Source of the DNA: Henningerozyma blattae CBS 6284
Lineage: Eukaryota; Ascomycota; Saccharomycetes; Saccharomycetales; Saccharomycetaceae
Reading direction: 5' to 3'
Length of the DNA stretch: 64,000 bases
Assembly: GCF_000315915.1 (NCBI RefSeq)
Contig: NC_020185.1
Span: 2,294,001 to 2,358,000, forward strand
Both the position numbers and the translations under genes were made by a program. Shown piece by piece: positions 1 to 8,880 of the stretch (position 1 is its first letter; each line of letters opens with the position of its first letter). Under the pieces are notes generated by a model. The model saw only the letters and a program-made list of their open reading frames with translations. It did no database searches and had not been told where the DNA came from.

Positions 1-1359
1 GATTGCTTCCAAAAAGACGTTCCTAATGGGTGCTCATTAATTCAAAGATCAGAAGATGATTTAGTTTCAAATATACCGTCAAATAAAGTGCATGTGTTTT
101 CTGTAGGTAATGATATGATAGTAAGTCCCAAAGATGACCCCATTGGAAAATCTATTGCTCTAAAAGAACAAAATTTTAATAATATCCCTCAATTGAATCA
201 GATATTTGATAAAGAAGTACAATCGATGAGATATCCTAATATCTCTTATGAATCGATGATTAAAAATCAACAATTGCTTCACAATTTTAATTCAACTCCA
301 GAAAAACAAAAAAATGTGGAAGTTATCACCTTGGGGACTGGTAGTGCATTACCTTCAAAATATAGAAATGTAGCATCAACTTTAATAAAAGTTCCATTTT
401 TTCGTGAAGATGGCAACATTGATTCAAGAATTATTTTCTTTGATGCTGGTGAAAATACTTTTGGCACACTAACTAGAATGTTCTCATCTAGAGACTTAGC
501 CACAATAATGAAAGATACGAAATTAATCTACTTGAGTCATCTTCATGCAGATCATCACTTAGGTATAATTAGTTTATTAACTGAATGGTATAAGCATAAC
601 AAGGATGATATTAATTCACAATTATATATTGTTGCGCCTTGGTTATATTTTAATTTTTTGAAAGAATGTATTCCTATAGAAGAACAAGATATTTTTGCTA
701 AAATTAGATTTATTAATGCGGAGCATTTACTTGATAATTCTTCAATTCGTATGCAATATAAACAATTATCATTAGAGACATTATTAAATTTTAAATCAGG
801 AATAATTAAGAAACTAAAGCCTGAAATAGATATTTTAACTGGTAAGAAAAACGTAGAACTAATTGAAAAAATGTGCTTTGATTTGAATTTAAAATCTTTC
901 CAAACTTGTAGAGCCAAACATTGTTTATGGGCATATTCTAATAGCGTTACATTCAATTTATCTCATGATTCAAATAAACAATTTAAAATATCATTTTCAG
1001 GTGATACTCGTCCTAATCTTGAAACGTTTGCTAAAGGCATTGGTTATGAATCCGATTTGTTAATTCATGAGGCTACTTTAGAAAATGAATTGATTGAAGA
1101 TGCTATTCAAAAAAAGCATTGCACTATAAATGAGGCAATAACAGTATCAAATACAATGAAAGCTAAGAAATTAATCTTAACCCATATCTCTCAAAGATAT
1201 CCAAAAATCCCACAAAACAAAGATTGTATTGATATCTTGGCAAATGAGCATTGTTTTGCATTTGACGGAATGATTATTAATTATGAAAATCTTGGAGAAC
1301 AAGAAAAATATGTCAAAAGATTGAGAACCATATTTTTTGAAAATGATCAAGATGATTAA
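1..1359 (+). CDS. TRZ1: tRNase Z, long form (3' part of gene, 5' end outside window)
   Basis: The reading frame is open from base 1 to the stop at 1359 (452 codons), so only the C-terminal half of a long-form tRNase Z is present (S. cerevisiae Trz1 is about 838 residues). This half carries the catalytic metallo-beta-lactamase domain that cuts the 3' trailer from pre-tRNAs in nucleus and mitochondria. Visible motifs are LGTGSALPSKYRN near codon 111, the Zn-binding SHLHADHH near codons 179-186, FSGDTRP, LIHEAT and LTHISQRYPK, in the family order. The downstream VPS5-like gene is convergent. TRZ1 is YKR079C, next to the VPS5 paralogue YKR078W in S. cerevisiae, so synteny agrees. The N-terminal substrate-binding half cannot be judged. 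Confidence 0.95.
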   Translation, partial: DCFQKDVPNGCSLIQRSEDDLVSNIPSNKVHVFSVGNDMIVSPKDDPIGKSIALKEQNFNNIPQLNQIFDKEVQSMRYPNISYESMIKNQQLLHNFNSTPEKQKNVEVITLGTGSALPSKYRNVASTLIKVPFFREDGNIDSRIIFFDAGENTFGTLTRMFSSRDLATIMKDTKLIYLSHLHADHHLGIISLLTEWYKHNKDDINSQLYIVAPWLYFNFLKECIPIEEQDIFAKIRFINAEHLLDNSSIRMQYKQLSLETLLNFKSGIIKKLKPEIDILTGKKNVELIEKMCFDLNLKSFQTCRAKHCLWAYSNSVTFNLSHDSNKQFKISFSGDTRPNLETFAKGIGYESDLLIHEATLENELIEDAIQKKHCTINEAITVSNTMKAKKLILTHISQRYPKIPQNKDCIDILANEHCFAFDGMIINYENLGEQEKYVKRLRTIFFENDQDD

Positions 1360-1609
1360 GGAGTTAAATAGCCTTGCATGATCTTGCATAATGAAAAATA
1401 TTGTATTGTATAACGAAACATTTTGTAAATAATAATAAAATTATAGTAAATTAATTACATACCATAATAAAAACAAAAAAAAAAAAAAAAAAGAAAAAAG
1501 AAAAAGAAAAAGAAAAACGATGAAAAAAAAAAAAAGAAGGATATATTAAGACGAAGAAAAATGTTTTTCATTAAATCTTTCTAATAGAGTTACGTATTGA
1601 TTTTGTACA

Positions 1610-3292
1610 TCAGTTTTCGACACCATGTTTAACGTCAGAAATTCTCTTTGTATCTAGCTCATGAATCTGTTGTTTTATAATTTTGCCAACTTGATACCAT
1701 TTTTGTCTTATATTTTCTGACCTCTTCATTAAAATTTTACTTTGATTTGATAAAAAAGATATTCTTTCTTGGTTAACTGCTTGTGAAGCAGAGCTGCTAT
1801 TCAAACGAGCTAAATCTTCATTATTTTCTTTCACGGCATATTCAGCTGTAGTTAAAAAATCGCCAATTTTTTCTCTTTGATTTAAAATAGCCCTTGTACT
1901 TGCAAAATATCGTGAATAATCATCAATTAAGTTTTCAAAATATAAATGAATTGTATTTGGATTATTAATGAGTTGATTTTTATAATCCAAATGTAGTTGT
2001 GCAAAATCTTCCAACATTCTTTGAGAATCTTGAAACGATATTACAGAAGCTAAATCATTAATTGAAACGGCAAAATCTTCCAAATAAGTTACAAATTCCA
2101 ATTGATTTGAATTTATAAGTTTTAAAGCTCTTGATAATTTTTCAAACTGATCTTCTAAGATGGCGATTCTTTCCATTTGTTTTGTAAAGAAATGATCTGG
2201 TTCAATATACTTTGGATGTAAAGAAAATGAAACACCCATAAAAGTATTATTACCATCATCAATACCACCATTTTGTAATACTTGAATAGCATCATCATGG
2301 CCTAATAATTGTATGATACTAATATGAATATTTGATAAATCATTGTCATCATGATAGGATTTGGAGCCGGTGAAATTCTGTCTCTTTATAGATTCTTTGG
2401 CAAAATTGTCACTCATTAGAAATAATAGAAAATCTTGATCTTGATTTAATACTGGATTTGAAGCGATATCATCCAACATTTTTTGTAATTGAATCATTCT
2501 ATTTTCAATAAATGACTTTCTATATCTGCCAACAGCTTGTTTATTTGGAGGAGGAGGAATAATAATACCCCAATGATTATTTTGTAATTGTCTATATAAC
2601 CATCTAAAATCAGTATATCTTCTACGAACTTCATAATGAGATAAATTCGAAGTGGAAGATATTATATATTCTACATGCGAATTTACAAATCCATTAACTT
2701 TTATTGGATTTTTAATTTCTATGGTGAAATTAATTAAAGGAAATTCAACATTTGTAGTAGTAGTGGTATTGTAAGCTTGATTTTCAATTGAATTTTCGGA
2801 TATGATATTTTCATTTGTTGTGGCGTTTTCAGGTGATGTGGTATTTTCTTGTGATGTTATATCTTCTTGTGATGTTGTAGTTTTTTGCAATAAATTATTA
2901 GTTAATGGGTCTATAATTTGTTCTGAATTTAAATTATTAATTCTTTTCTTTTTATTTGTTAACTTGGTGGAATTGAATAATAAATGTTTTGTTGTATCTG
3001 ATTTCAAATCATTTGAAGATTTATGTAATGGTATTGAATTAATATAATGATCATCGAGTATTGAATTTTGTACACCTGGGAATAATGATTCATTGGTATG
3101 AGGAGTAAATGAATCATCATCGGTGAGAAGGCTTTCTTGAGGAATTAATAATTCTTTTATATCTGAAGGGGTACTTTGATTTATTTGTTCATCATATAAT
3201 GATAACGAGGGAATATTTGGTAGATCATTTGAAGAAGATGTTGGAGTATTATCAGGGGAGCCCCATACGTTTACTTCTAAATTATCATCCAT
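1610..3292 (-). CDS. VPS5: Retromer sorting nexin Vps5 (PX-BAR), or its paralogue YKR078W
   Basis: A 560-residue protein. The low-complexity Asn/Ser/Thr-rich N-terminus (1-185) has a degenerate TSQEN-type repeat at about 140-167. A PX domain follows at about 188-298, with EVRRRYTDFRWLY (221-233) and the phosphoinositide-pocket segment PPPPNKQAVGRY (246-257). Residues 345-553 are helical and coiled, as in a BAR domain. Vps5 pairs with Vps17 and coats endosomal tubules for endosome-to-Golgi retrieval. In S. cerevisiae VPS5 (YOR069W) lies close to ALG8, and its paralogue YKR078W lies beside TRZ1; here one gene sits between TRZ1 and ALG8, matching both contexts. The promoter is shared divergently with ALG8. 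VPS5 rather than YKR078W is likely but not proven. Confidence 0.82.
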   Translation of the reverse strand: MDDNLEVNVWGSPDNTPTSSSNDLPNIPSLSLYDEQINQSTPSDIKELLIPQESLLTDDDSFTPHTNESLFPGVQNSILDDHYINSIPLHKSSNDLKSDTTKHLLFNSTKLTNKKKRINNLNSEQIIDPLTNNLLQKTTTSQEDITSQENTTSPENATTNENIISENSIENQAYNTTTTTNVEFPLINFTIEIKNPIKVNGFVNSHVEYIISSTSNLSHYEVRRRYTDFRWLYRQLQNNHWGIIIPPPPNKQAVGRYRKSFIENRMIQLQKMLDDIASNPVLNQDQDFLLFLMSDNFAKESIKRQNFTGSKSYHDDNDLSNIHISIIQLLGHDDAIQVLQNGGIDDGNNTFMGVSFSLHPKYIEPDHFFTKQMERIAILEDQFEKLSRALKLINSNQLEFVTYLEDFAVSINDLASVISFQDSQRMLEDFAQLHLDYKNQLINNPNTIHLYFENLIDDYSRYFASTRAILNQREKIGDFLTTAEYAVKENNEDLARLNSSSASQAVNQERISFLSNQSKILMKRSENIRQKWYQVGKIIKQQIHELDTKRISDVKHGVEN

Positions 3293-3459
3293 ATCTTGTT
3301 AATGGGGAGAGGGAGGTGATTGATGATATATTGTATTATTTATCTTATAGCATGTGTAGTTTATAAAAAGTACTTTAAATTTCGGAACGGGAAAATATTT
3401 ATATTTTTTTATAAATAAGAAAACCAAAGTATATTTCAAAATATTATAAGTGCTATGTT

Positions 3460-3462
<3 letters not shown>

Positions 3463-3491
<29 letters not shown>
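3463..3491. repeat. (TA)n microsatellite in the VPS5/ALG8 divergent promoter
   Basis: About 14 TA units lie roughly 16 bp upstream of the ALG8 start codon, inside the 215-bp divergent promoter. They fall in the ALG8 5' UTR or core promoter. No other clear site is seen in this short spacer. Confidence 0.9.
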
Positions 3492-3495
<4 letters not shown>

Positions 3496-3507
3496 GGTTA
3501 AAGCAAA

Positions 3508-5148
3508 ATGAAAAGTGTTACGAAAAACATCAAGAATAAGACGAACAAAGATGCAGCCAGATTTTCACTTTGGAATTTCTGGATAGCAGCATTAATGTTA
3601 AAACTTTTATTAATACCGGATTATTTCAGTACGGATTTTGATGTTCATAGAAATTGGTTAGCTATTACCAATAAATTACCTCTAAGAGAATGGTATTATG
3701 AAAATACAAGTCAATGGACATTAGATTACCCACCATTTTTTGCATATTTCGAATGGTTTTTATCCCAATTTGTACCTAAATTTGTTAAGGAAGATGGATG
3801 TTTGGATATTTTACCAGAGGGAGAATTTGGTTGGAGTACAATTGTTTTCCAACGATTGACAGTGATAATTAGTGAAATTTTATTATTTGTCGTATTGCAA
3901 GTGTTTATTAATAATAGTGGTTCTAATGAAAAAACACAAAGTTTTGTTGTTGCATCGAGTATAATTCTTTCACCAGGGTTTTTAATGATTGATCATATCC
4001 ATTTCCAATATAATGGGTTTTTATTTGGGATTTTGATAGCGTCTATTGTTGCAGCCAAAAATAAACGGTATTTGTTGTGTGGATTGTTTTATAGTATTGC
4101 ATTATGTTTTAAACATATTTTCTTATATTTGGCACCATGTTATTTTGTATTTTTATTAAGAGCTTATGTTTTAAATTTCCAAGATTTCAAATTCAAGAGT
4201 TATAAAGATTTAATCCTTGTTGTTCAATGGGGAAACCTTATGAAATTGGGGGGTATTGTGGTTTGTGTTATGGGAGTTTGTTTTGGACCATTTTGGAGAG
4301 ATATGAATCAATTATTAAGTAGATTATTCCCATTTTCTAGAGGACTTACTCATGCGTATTGGGCTCCTAATTTCTGGGCAATTTATTCATTTGTAGATAA
4401 GATGTTGAGTATTTTATTTGTTCGTGTTCCGTTTAATAAATTTATAAATTTGGATAAGATTGAAGAAAGAAAAAGATGGAATAATGGTAGTAGAGGATTA
4501 GTAGAGGATGTTTTTTTCGTCATCTTACCTCAAATCCAACCTAATTTGACATTTGTCTTGACATTATTCTATCAAGTCTTGGCAGTGGTTCCAGTACTTT
4601 TCGATCCATCTTTTAAACGGTTTATTGGATCATTGACTTTATGTGGGTTTGCATCATTTTTATTTGGATGGCATGTTCATGAAAAGGCGATATTATTGGT
4701 TATTATCCCGTTTTCCTTTCTTGTGGTATGTGATCGTCGATTATTATCATCTTTCATGCTTGTGGGGTCTGCAGGGTATGTTTCTTTATTCCCGTTACTT
4801 TTCAAGGGACAAGATTTCTTATTGAAATGTTTATATTTGATTGTTTGGTGTATTATTTATTTTTTCGCATTCCGTAAGACTATTAAATTATCATCTAGTG
4901 TGCAACGAAGAGTATTTTTTTTGGATCGATTGACAATAATTTATATTTTTTCGTTGTTTTTGATGGTAATTCTAATAGAAATGATTGATTTGTTCAAGAA
5001 TCGGTTTGTAGTATTACAAAAGTTTGAATTTCTTGGATTGATGGTTTATAGTGTGTATTGTTCTTTGGGGATTATCAGTTCATGGATTGGGTTGTCATGG
5101 TTGTATAATTTCGATGAACCATTGTGGATGCCCAAAGGTGGTGTATAA
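3508..5148 (+). CDS. ALG8: ER alpha-1,3-glucosyltransferase Alg8
   Basis: A 546-residue multi-spanning membrane protein of the ALG6/ALG8 family. It adds the second glucose to the dolichol-linked oligosaccharide in the ER lumen, using dolichyl-phosphate glucose. The first luminal loop has STDFDVHRNW (41-50), with the Asp expected for catalysis, and the family signature DYPPFFAYFEW (73-83). At least ten hydrophobic segments follow. The length is close to S. cerevisiae Alg8 (577). The context TRZ1-VPS5-ALG8-MSA matches YOR069W to YOR066W. The similarity of the first loop favours ALG8 over ALG6. No truncation is seen. Confidence 0.95.
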   Translation: MKSVTKNIKNKTNKDAARFSLWNFWIAALMLKLLLIPDYFSTDFDVHRNWLAITNKLPLREWYYENTSQWTLDYPPFFAYFEWFLSQFVPKFVKEDGCLDILPEGEFGWSTIVFQRLTVIISEILLFVVLQVFINNSGSNEKTQSFVVASSIILSPGFLMIDHIHFQYNGFLFGILIASIVAAKNKRYLLCGLFYSIALCFKHIFLYLAPCYFVFLLRAYVLNFQDFKFKSYKDLILVVQWGNLMKLGGIVVCVMGVCFGPFWRDMNQLLSRLFPFSRGLTHAYWAPNFWAIYSFVDKMLSILFVRVPFNKFINLDKIEERKRWNNGSRGLVEDVFFVILPQIQPNLTFVLTLFYQVLAVVPVLFDPSFKRFIGSLTLCGFASFLFGWHVHEKAILLVIIPFSFLVVCDRRLLSSFMLVGSAGYVSLFPLLFKGQDFLLKCLYLIVWCIIYFFAFRKTIKLSSSVQRRVFFLDRLTIIYIFSLFLMVILIEMIDLFKNRFVVLQKFEFLGLMVYSVYCSLGIISSWIGLSWLYNFDEPLWMPKGGV

Positions 5149-5430
5149 GTGGGGTGAATTATACTGATGATGATGATGGTGGTGGGGAAACGGAGCGAGA
5201 GACTGTGCTAGTGAGTTTATTTATTACGTCAAGACTAATATATAATTGAAAGATTTGCAAGTGATGCGCAAACGTTTATAAATCACCACCGGGCGAATAG
5301 CCGCCGAGCATCCGTGTGGCAAATGCAGTCTAATAAGATATTTATTAAGCGGGTGGGTATAAAAGGTATAATATGTAAAGTATATAAAGGGTATAGAAAG
5401 GGTATAGCGCAGCACGCAGCACAGGGTGAA

Positions 5431-7011
5431 TTATGCATTACGATCGACCAATCGTTTCAAAGCCAATCTTGCATCGTCTTGTTCTGGAACGACCGAATTA
5501 AGACTTTCTTTCAAAGGAGAAAAGGATTCCAAGTTCAATGAGGACGGGATGAATTTCGTAGAAGGTAACGAACCATTCATTGTTTGTTGGATCAAAGGAG
5601 TGCATTCCAAGAGAGCAGGTAATTTCAAACTGGATTTCGGAGTGGTAGGTTCTTCTAGTTTAGGTGTCGTGTTGTTGTTTGTACAAGGGGGCAAGATTGC
5701 TATTGTGTTTGTGAGAGTTATTGCATTGGCGTTTGCATCTTGTTTCGGCGATAAAGAGATTGGGTTGAATAGGCCCGACGTGCTTAATTTACGATATATC
5801 GGCGAATGTTGGTGTTGCTTGGGAGTCTTGACGATTGAGTTTTTACGCAGAGGAGAAAAGAGTTTTGTAGGGGAAGCCAACGAAATCCAAGAAGGAGGAG
5901 TGGATAATGCCAAAGAAGAGATGTGGTGAGATTGTTGGGATGAATTTGTGGCAGTGCCATTCGAGGTGGTGGCAGAGGTGGAGGACGACGACGAGGCGTG
6001 AGGGGCTGTTGAGGAGGCATGATGGGCGGCAGAACGGGGAGAGGCCAGGGCCAATTGGTGCTGGAGTAGATCATGCCAGTGGCCTGCTGCGTCGTCTGTC
6101 AGCAATAGCGGATCAGTGCCTGAGAATTTGAACACGGCAGAAAAGGGAGAGGGGAATAGCTGAGGGGCTGCCAGTGGGACGGCTGCTGAGGAGACTTGAG
6201 GGGCTGGAGTTGCAGAGGCGTTTGCGGAGGTGGAAGCGGAGGTGGAAGCGGAGGCGTTTGTAGAGGCGGTTGCACAGCCGTCCGCCTCGGGCGTCTGTGC
6301 TCCGGAAGGACAATTGGACACCGCAGCAGACTCCACAATGGCTGGAAGCGTGGGGGAGTCTCCAGGGCCCGACTGTGCAGCATCCACGGGTTCGATGGGT
6401 TTCGCAGAGTGGCGCAGTTTGCGCAGCAGAGCAGTGACCTGGTCGCGACGCACGGTGGGTGGCGGGCTGGGCGGCTGTACGCTGGGCGGCTCGCACACGG
6501 CGGCACGGATGGAGGCGTGGCCGTTGGCAACAGCCAGACGGAGGGCTGGCGTGGGTGTGCTTGAACTGCAATTGGCGTGGGGCGAAGAACGCTGGGGCGT
6601 GGGGCGTGCTGGGGTGGAGTGGCCCGGGCCGCTGTGGTCCGGCGTAGGGTGGCCCAGGCCCGTGCCCGGAGCAGAGTGGTCCGGAAGGGAGTGGCCAGGC
6701 AGGGAGTGTTCTGGCAGGGAGTGGCCCTGGACAAAGGCGTAGGCTGGGCGTGGTGGAGGCGTGGCCAGAAGCACGCCACGGAAGCGGCCCTTCTTGGTCA
6801 GCGAGCGGTGAGGCGTGCGGGGCGTGTCTGCACGGCGGGTGTGGCGCAGAGGCGACGGGGCGGCTGCAGGGACACGCATGAGCGGCTTGGTGAAGCCCAG
6901 AGTGCCCAGGCGTTGGACTTGCTGGGAGGAGTGGGCCATGGGGCTCTGGAGGGGGTCTGCGTAGGTCTTGGTGAGAGGTGGGCGGCCACGGCGGCGGTGG
7001 GAGTCGGGCAT
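5431..7011 (-). CDS. MSA1: MSA1/MSA2-like activator of G1-specific SBF/MBF transcription, in a GC-rich island
   Basis: A 526-residue protein identified mainly by position (between ALG8 and CYT1, where S. cerevisiae has MSA1, YOR066W; MSA2 is YKR077W) and by a basic N-terminal block, RRRGRPPLTKTYADPLQSP at 6-24, with a downstream GRFRGVLLATPP segment. Many Ser/Thr-Pro pairs suit a CDK-controlled regulator. Msa1/2 bind SBF and MBF at G1/S promoters. The middle is low-complexity: imperfect HSLPxHSLPG units and Ala/Ser/Thr runs. Bases ~5930-7011 are strongly GC-rich, unlike all neighbouring genes, whereas the C-terminal third (5431-5930) has ordinary AT-rich composition. Other long ORFs across the GC tract on both strands are shadows. 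One MCB-like ACGCGT lies 361 bp upstream. The family call is moderate; the symbol could equally be MSA2. Confidence 0.7.
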   Translation of the reverse strand: MPDSHRRRGRPPLTKTYADPLQSPMAHSSQQVQRLGTLGFTKPLMRVPAAAPSPLRHTRRADTPRTPHRSLTKKGRFRGVLLATPPPRPAYAFVQGHSLPEHSLPGHSLPDHSAPGTGLGHPTPDHSGPGHSTPARPTPQRSSPHANCSSSTPTPALRLAVANGHASIRAAVCEPPSVQPPSPPPTVRRDQVTALLRKLRHSAKPIEPVDAAQSGPGDSPTLPAIVESAAVSNCPSGAQTPEADGCATASTNASASTSASTSANASATPAPQVSSAAVPLAAPQLFPSPFSAVFKFSGTDPLLLTDDAAGHWHDLLQHQLALASPRSAAHHASSTAPHASSSSSTSATTSNGTATNSSQQSHHISSLALSTPPSWISLASPTKLFSPLRKNSIVKTPKQHQHSPIYRKLSTSGLFNPISLSPKQDANANAITLTNTIAILPPCTNNNTTPKLEEPTTPKSSLKLPALLECTPLIQQTMNGSLPSTKFIPSSLNLESFSPLKESLNSVVPEQDDARLALKRLVDRNA

Positions 7012-7090
7012 GGCAGGGGTTGCGGGGTTGCGGGTTGCGGGGTTGCGGGTTGCGGGTTGCGGGTTGCAGGGTTGCAGGGTTGCAATAGGC
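7012..7090. repeat. GC-rich minisatellite (GCAACCC units) directly 5' of the MSA-like gene
   Basis: About ten head-to-tail units of 7-8 bp (GCAACCC or GCAACCCC on the gene's sense strand) run up to the start codon at 7011, so they probably form part of the 5' UTR. The units nearest the gene are purest; distal ones carry a T (GCAACCCT). Confidence 0.88.
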
Positions 7091-7570
7091 TAGGCAGAGT
7101 GCAGAGAGTGAAATAGGCTGGCAGTGGCGAGGAATTAAAGGGGGCGTGGCAGGCGCAGGCGGGAATGGACAGGCGCAGACGGCGAAAGGATAGGCAGGCA
7201 GGCAGGCAGGGTGGAGCAGATGCAGGCAGAGCAGATGCAGTACAGGAAGATGCAGTACAGGCAGCGCGGCTATCTCATGCACGTGTGGCAGGCCCTCTTA
7301 TATCGCGCAGCGCACAGCGCAGGCGCAGCGCAGCACACTACTTGTACGCCGCAAACACCCCGAGTATATATACGCGTGCGAGCCGGCACGTGCGAATAGG
7401 GGAGGCGGCGAGCTGAGAAAAAGAAAGGTGCGGATGACGCAAATGCACGGGCAAAGCATGTGTGTTTTTGCATTCTTGTTAGTTTCCATTATGCATTGTG
7501 CATTGTGCATTGAGAAAAATCTCCAAGAAACGTTCATTAGTATAGACATAACAAACTCCAGTTTAATCAA
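7091..7570. other. Upstream region of the MSA-like gene
   Basis: There is no supported gene. The first 340 bp continue the GC-rich island, with short repeats (GGCA units near 7195, GCAGATGCAG near 7220-7255, GCGCAG near 7305-7335). A single ACGCGT (7372-7377) matches the MBF-bound MCB element and would suit a G1/S-regulated gene. Composition returns to AT-rich after about 7440. A triple TGTGCAT repeat lies near 7490-7512. Confidence 0.6.
7372..7377. promoter_or_regulatory. MCB-like element (ACGCGT)
   Basis: Exact MBF core ACGCGT, 361 bp upstream of the MSA-like start codon. A six-base match in a GC-rich tract can occur by chance, so this is suggestive only. Confidence 0.35.
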
Positions 7571-7740
7571 GAGGAAATAGGGTTAAAGTAGAACAAAAGG
7601 GAGGAAATACAAAAGATGGAAGTGTGGAGTGAACAAATCGAAACGTAATAATAATAATATTTACCTTACATAGGCTCAGGTATATAGTTGTATAGTTTAA
7701 TAAACAGTTGATAAACTACTGGGAGTAGCAAAGCTGTCTC
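7571..7740 (+). repeat. LTR-like repeat family B, copy 1 (partial)
   Basis: Shares a long near-identical block with 11306-11621 and 20721-21057, including GAACAAATCGxAACGTAATA, CATAGGCTCAGGTATATAGT and TTTAATAAACAGTTG. It starts inside the repeat, lacks about 27 bp present in the others, and ends with CTGGGAGTAGCAAAGCT as in copy 3. It is probably a truncated solo LTR or LTR-internal junction of a retrotransposon. Confidence 0.75.
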
Positions 7741-8114
7741 ATATTCTAAGAATATGTATCACGTGATTTCAAGGATTATTATGTATAGATTTGTCAAGGT
7801 CAGACACAAATCAGGTGACACGAAAAACAAACATAGAACAAGAACTAGAGAATGTGAATATAAAAAGGAACAATCTTACACGAAGAACAAATGAAGAAAG
7901 CAACGAGCGAAGAAAGCAACGAACAGGTTGAGTTTCTCAGTCTAGAGAAAAATATTAATATCTTAATTACCATACATACACAGTTAGATAAATAGAGCCT
8001 TTATACCAAGTATAATATAGTTAGAACTCCAACTTGCTGCAATAGAAGAAGGAGGAGGAACTTACAAGATACATAGATTGCAATCACAAAAATTATGACA
8101 CTCGTCAAAAAAAT
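7741..8114. other. AT-rich stretch downstream of the tRNA pair
   Basis: There is no gene-sized ORF. It contains CACGTG (near 7757), a tandem GAAGAAAGCAACGA unit (near 7893-7922) and a T-run on the minus strand just before 8115 that can terminate RNA polymerase III. It may be further retroelement debris, but no matching copy is seen in the window. Confidence 0.45.
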
Positions 8115-8185
8115 TGCGCAAGCCCGGAATCGAACCGGGGGCCCAACGATGGCAACGTTGGATTTTACCACTAAACCACTTGCGC
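8115..8185 (-). tRNA. tRNA-Gly (anticodon GCC)
   Basis: On the minus strand this reads GCGCAAGTGG... with a TTGCCAT anticodon loop (GCC) and ...GATTCCGGGCTTGCGCA. Acceptor, D, anticodon and T stems all form. It is 71 nt with no intron and no encoded CCA. A run of seven T residues follows on the minus strand, a typical RNA polymerase III terminator. Its 5' end lies only 4 bp from the 3' end of tRNA-Ala, so it has no room for its own upstream initiation region outside that gene. Confidence 0.98.
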
Positions 8186-8189
8186 CGAC

Positions 8190-8262
8190 TGGACGAGTCC
8201 GGAGTCGAACCGAAGACCTCTCCCATGCTAAGGGAGCGCGCTACCAACTACGCCACACGCCC
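8190..8262 (-). tRNA. tRNA-Ala (anticodon AGC)
   Basis: On the minus strand this reads GGGCGTGTGGCGTAGTTGG... with anticodon loop TTAGCAT (AGC) and GGTTCGACTCC T-arm. It is 73 nt, with a discriminator A and no intron. No T-run separates it from tRNA-Gly, which starts after a 4-bp spacer on the same strand, so the two may be one transcription unit. A Ty3-like LTR end lies 17 bp upstream (8280), the usual Ty3 distance from a tRNA 5' end. Confidence 0.98.
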
Positions 8263-8334
8263 ATACATTTCTTGTTGGTTGTTGTAGACGAGATTACTTA
8301 AATGTATCGTACTCCTAAGTTGGTTTACAACACC

Positions 8335-8342
8335 TGGTAGCG
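8335..8342 (+). other. Primer-binding site (initiator tRNA-Met)
   Basis: TGGTAGCG follows the LTR end after two bases and is complementary to the 3' end of yeast initiator tRNA-Met. This is the same primer site that Ty3 uses. Confidence 0.75.
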
Positions 8343-8389
8343 TATTTTTATTATTGTTTTTATCCCACTGTTTCGGTTATTTTGTCACT

Positions 8390-8880
8390 ATGTCTTCTCC
8401 TGTTGCTGTCATGCCAGTTGAAATTACGCTCACCGGTAAAGATATGAGGAACTTTAATTTTTTTGCAATCCCTCGAAGTGCAGTTTGTCGTAAAACGTGT
8501 TACGAACGATTATGAACGTATCTGTCATTTGGCTGCTAATTTATATGGTCGGGCCTTAGACTGGTTCATGACCTTCTCTGGCAACCACGATGTGTCCGAA
8601 ATGGCCTTTGACACCTTCAAAGAGGCTTTTAAACAAGCCTTCCAAGGTAAGTTTGACTCCTATGATGTTATTCAGAAGCTTTCCTCGTTATTTGTGCTTA
8701 CCCTAGATTCTACCCTCGCCTCTGATTGGTTTACGCTGTTTCCTGCTGATATCCGCCAAGATTTTGCTACTACTGTAACTGATACTCTTCCTCCTAATGC
8801 TGGTACTAAGTCATACTCACATGATATTATCTTAAAGGAGGGAGGACGACCACCTCGTCTAGCTCCCCGTACCGTTTAAC
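8390..8880 (+). pseudogene. Ty3-like Gag remnant fused to start of Pol by deletion
   Basis: An ATG at 8390 opens MSSPVAVMPVEITLTGKD..., but the frame breaks near 8463. From there a second frame carries a capsid-like region (YGRALDWF, FDTFKEAFKQAF). At about 8785-8850 it passes straight into SYSHDIILKEGGRPPRLAP, typical of the sequence just before the Ty3 reverse transcriptase. The nucleocapsid zinc knuckle and protease are therefore missing. A stop ends it at 8879. Confidence 0.75.

Larger units (their letters stand above)
8115..8262 (-). other. Candidate dimeric tRNA-Ala/tRNA-Gly transcription unit
   Basis: Two complete tRNAs on one strand are separated by only GTCG, with no terminator between them and a T7 terminator after the second. 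This resembles the known S. cerevisiae tRNA-Arg/tRNA-Asp dimers (10-bp spacer). Co-transcription from the Ala promoter followed by RNase P and tRNase Z cleavage is inferred. Confidence 0.7.

Noticed and set aside
88..1359. Start of TRZ1 at GTG 88
   Set aside because: The frame is open to base 1 and the protein lacks its N-terminal half, so the true start lies outside the window.
6099..6779. Long ORFs in other frames and on the other strand across the GC-rich MSA region
   Set aside because: GC-rich DNA lacks stop codons by chance; only the 5431-7011 frame has a family-like N-terminus, the right position and an extension into AT-rich sequence.
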